Part shown: positions 63,478-64,000 of the stretch, piece after piece
How the letters are laid out: each line of letters opens with the position of its first letter
Position numbering within the stretch: the first letter of the stretch is position 1
Origin: Adiantum capillus-veneris
Taxonomy: Eukaryota; Streptophyta; Polypodiopsida; Polypodiales; Pteridaceae
Assembly: GCA_014529385.2 (NCBI GenBank)
Contig: CM043951.1
Location: 111,685,469 to 111,749,468 of the forward strand
Reading direction: 5' to 3'
Length of the DNA: 64,000 nt
The notes under the pieces: generated by a model
Told to the model about the DNA's origin: nothing
The model's input: only the letters and a program-made list of their open reading frames with translations
Database searches by the model: none
Made by a program: the position numbers and the translations under genes

Positions 63478-64000
63478 CTTCCACCTTATCTTTGATCCTT
63501 GGATGCAAGCACTCAAGAACATTTGACAGCTTCAAAAATTGACTGCCTTTCACCCTAGTGGCAACCTCTTACTGCTTCCAATAGGCTTCAAACTCCTCAA
63601 GAAAAATAACAAAATTCCTTACTTGCATCTTGGCATACCAATTTTAGCTTAGCACCAGCCTCTGCCAGGGTGATCACTTCTCAAAACCGCGTCTTGGCAT
63701 ACCAATTTTAGCTTAGCACCAGCCTCTGCCAGGGTGATCACTTCTCAAAACCGCTCCAAAAACTACCTTTGCAATTCTTTCCATGAACCTAGACCAATAG
63801 ACTTCAATTCATCGTACCAAATTTTTGCCCATCCGTGCATCAGTAGTGGCACCGTCTGAAACTTTTTTGCATCCATCAACATACACAGCGATGTCATCCA
63901 TAATTCAAAATATACTAACCAGTCTTCAGGGTCTTGAACACCTGTAAATATGGGGCCAAATTTTAGCTCCATCATGTCTTTTATATTCAAACACAACTGC
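63478..64000 (-). pseudogene. gag: Gag of a further Ty3 element, continues beyond the window
   Basis: Minus strand, from the right edge: MMELKFGPIFTGVQDPEDWL, YFELWMTSLCM, KKFQTVPLLMHGWAKIWYDE and WKELQ, a clear gag core (W-x-x-x-FE and the W-x-x-L blocks). Then a 64-base tandem duplication (63627-63754), then NFVIFLEEFEAYWKQ and SQFLKLSNVLECLHPRIKDK up to the chromovirus insertion. It resumes at 57274. Confidence 0.75.
63627..63754. repeat. 64-base tandem duplication in the gag remnant
   Basis: Copies 63627-63690 and 63691-63754 are virtually identical. Since 64 is not a multiple of three it shifts the gag frame. Confidence 0.93.

Overview
The window looks like nuclear DNA of a vascular plant. 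It is almost entirely transposable elements, nested several layers deep. No tRNA, rRNA, CRISPR array or intact host gene was recognised. The plant assignment rests on the element set: a Ty1/copia element and a chromodomain Ty3 chromovirus with TGGTATCAGAGC initiator-Met-tRNA primer sites, several Ty3 elements of the Tat type (a second, archaeal-like RNase H between the Pol RNase H and the integrase), CACTA (tnp2/DUF4218) and hAT (DUF659-like) transposase remnants. The many long GA/CT, GT and poly-G tracts and the poor similarity to familiar angiosperm families make a fern or other non-angiosperm plausible, but that is a guess.

Layout. 0.7-5.1 kb (+): a 5'-truncated Tat element with broken gag-protease, then an unrecognised reading frame where reverse transcriptase and integrase should be, a polypurine tract and a putative 3' LTR. 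5.6-8.5 kb (-): a decayed Ty3 gag-protease. 9.5-10.23 kb (+): a hAT transposase remnant cut off at a CACTA-type terminus. 10.23-37.19 kb: a region bounded by two inverted CACTA termini (10231 and 37194). It holds a 3' copia fragment (10.28-10.86 kb), a full-length Tat element on the minus strand (10896-19589), CACTA transposase remnants (20.1-21.3 kb), two related long LTRs (21.4-23.8 and 33.5-35.45 kb) around unrecognised coding remnants, and a full-length copia element (24444-32673, target duplication CACTA). 37.2-38.5 kb: unassigned coding-like sequence. 38.5-41.4 kb and 52.6-56.7 kb (-): two complementary halves of one Tat element, split inside the integrase by about 11 kb of inserted DNA. 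That insert holds a non-autonomous LTR element (44105-49579) and fold-back palindromes (49.8-50.2 kb). 57275-63472 (-): a young Ty3 chromovirus with 1150-bp LTRs and a perfect ATCGT target duplication, sitting inside the gag of yet another Ty3 element that runs off the right edge.

How they relate: none of the autonomous-type elements is intact. The copia and the main Tat element keep nearly complete polyproteins broken only by point stops and a frameshift. The chromovirus is the youngest by LTR similarity (about 12 mismatches in 1150 bp, counted by eye) but has a reverse-transcriptase active-site Asp to Asn change and lacks most of gag, so it was probably mobilised in trans. The most unusual items are the two places where a Tat-type LTR/polypurine end is attached to coding sequence I could not assign (2641-3586, and 23909-24443 with 32731-33333), and the pol-less LTR element at 44.1-49.6 kb.
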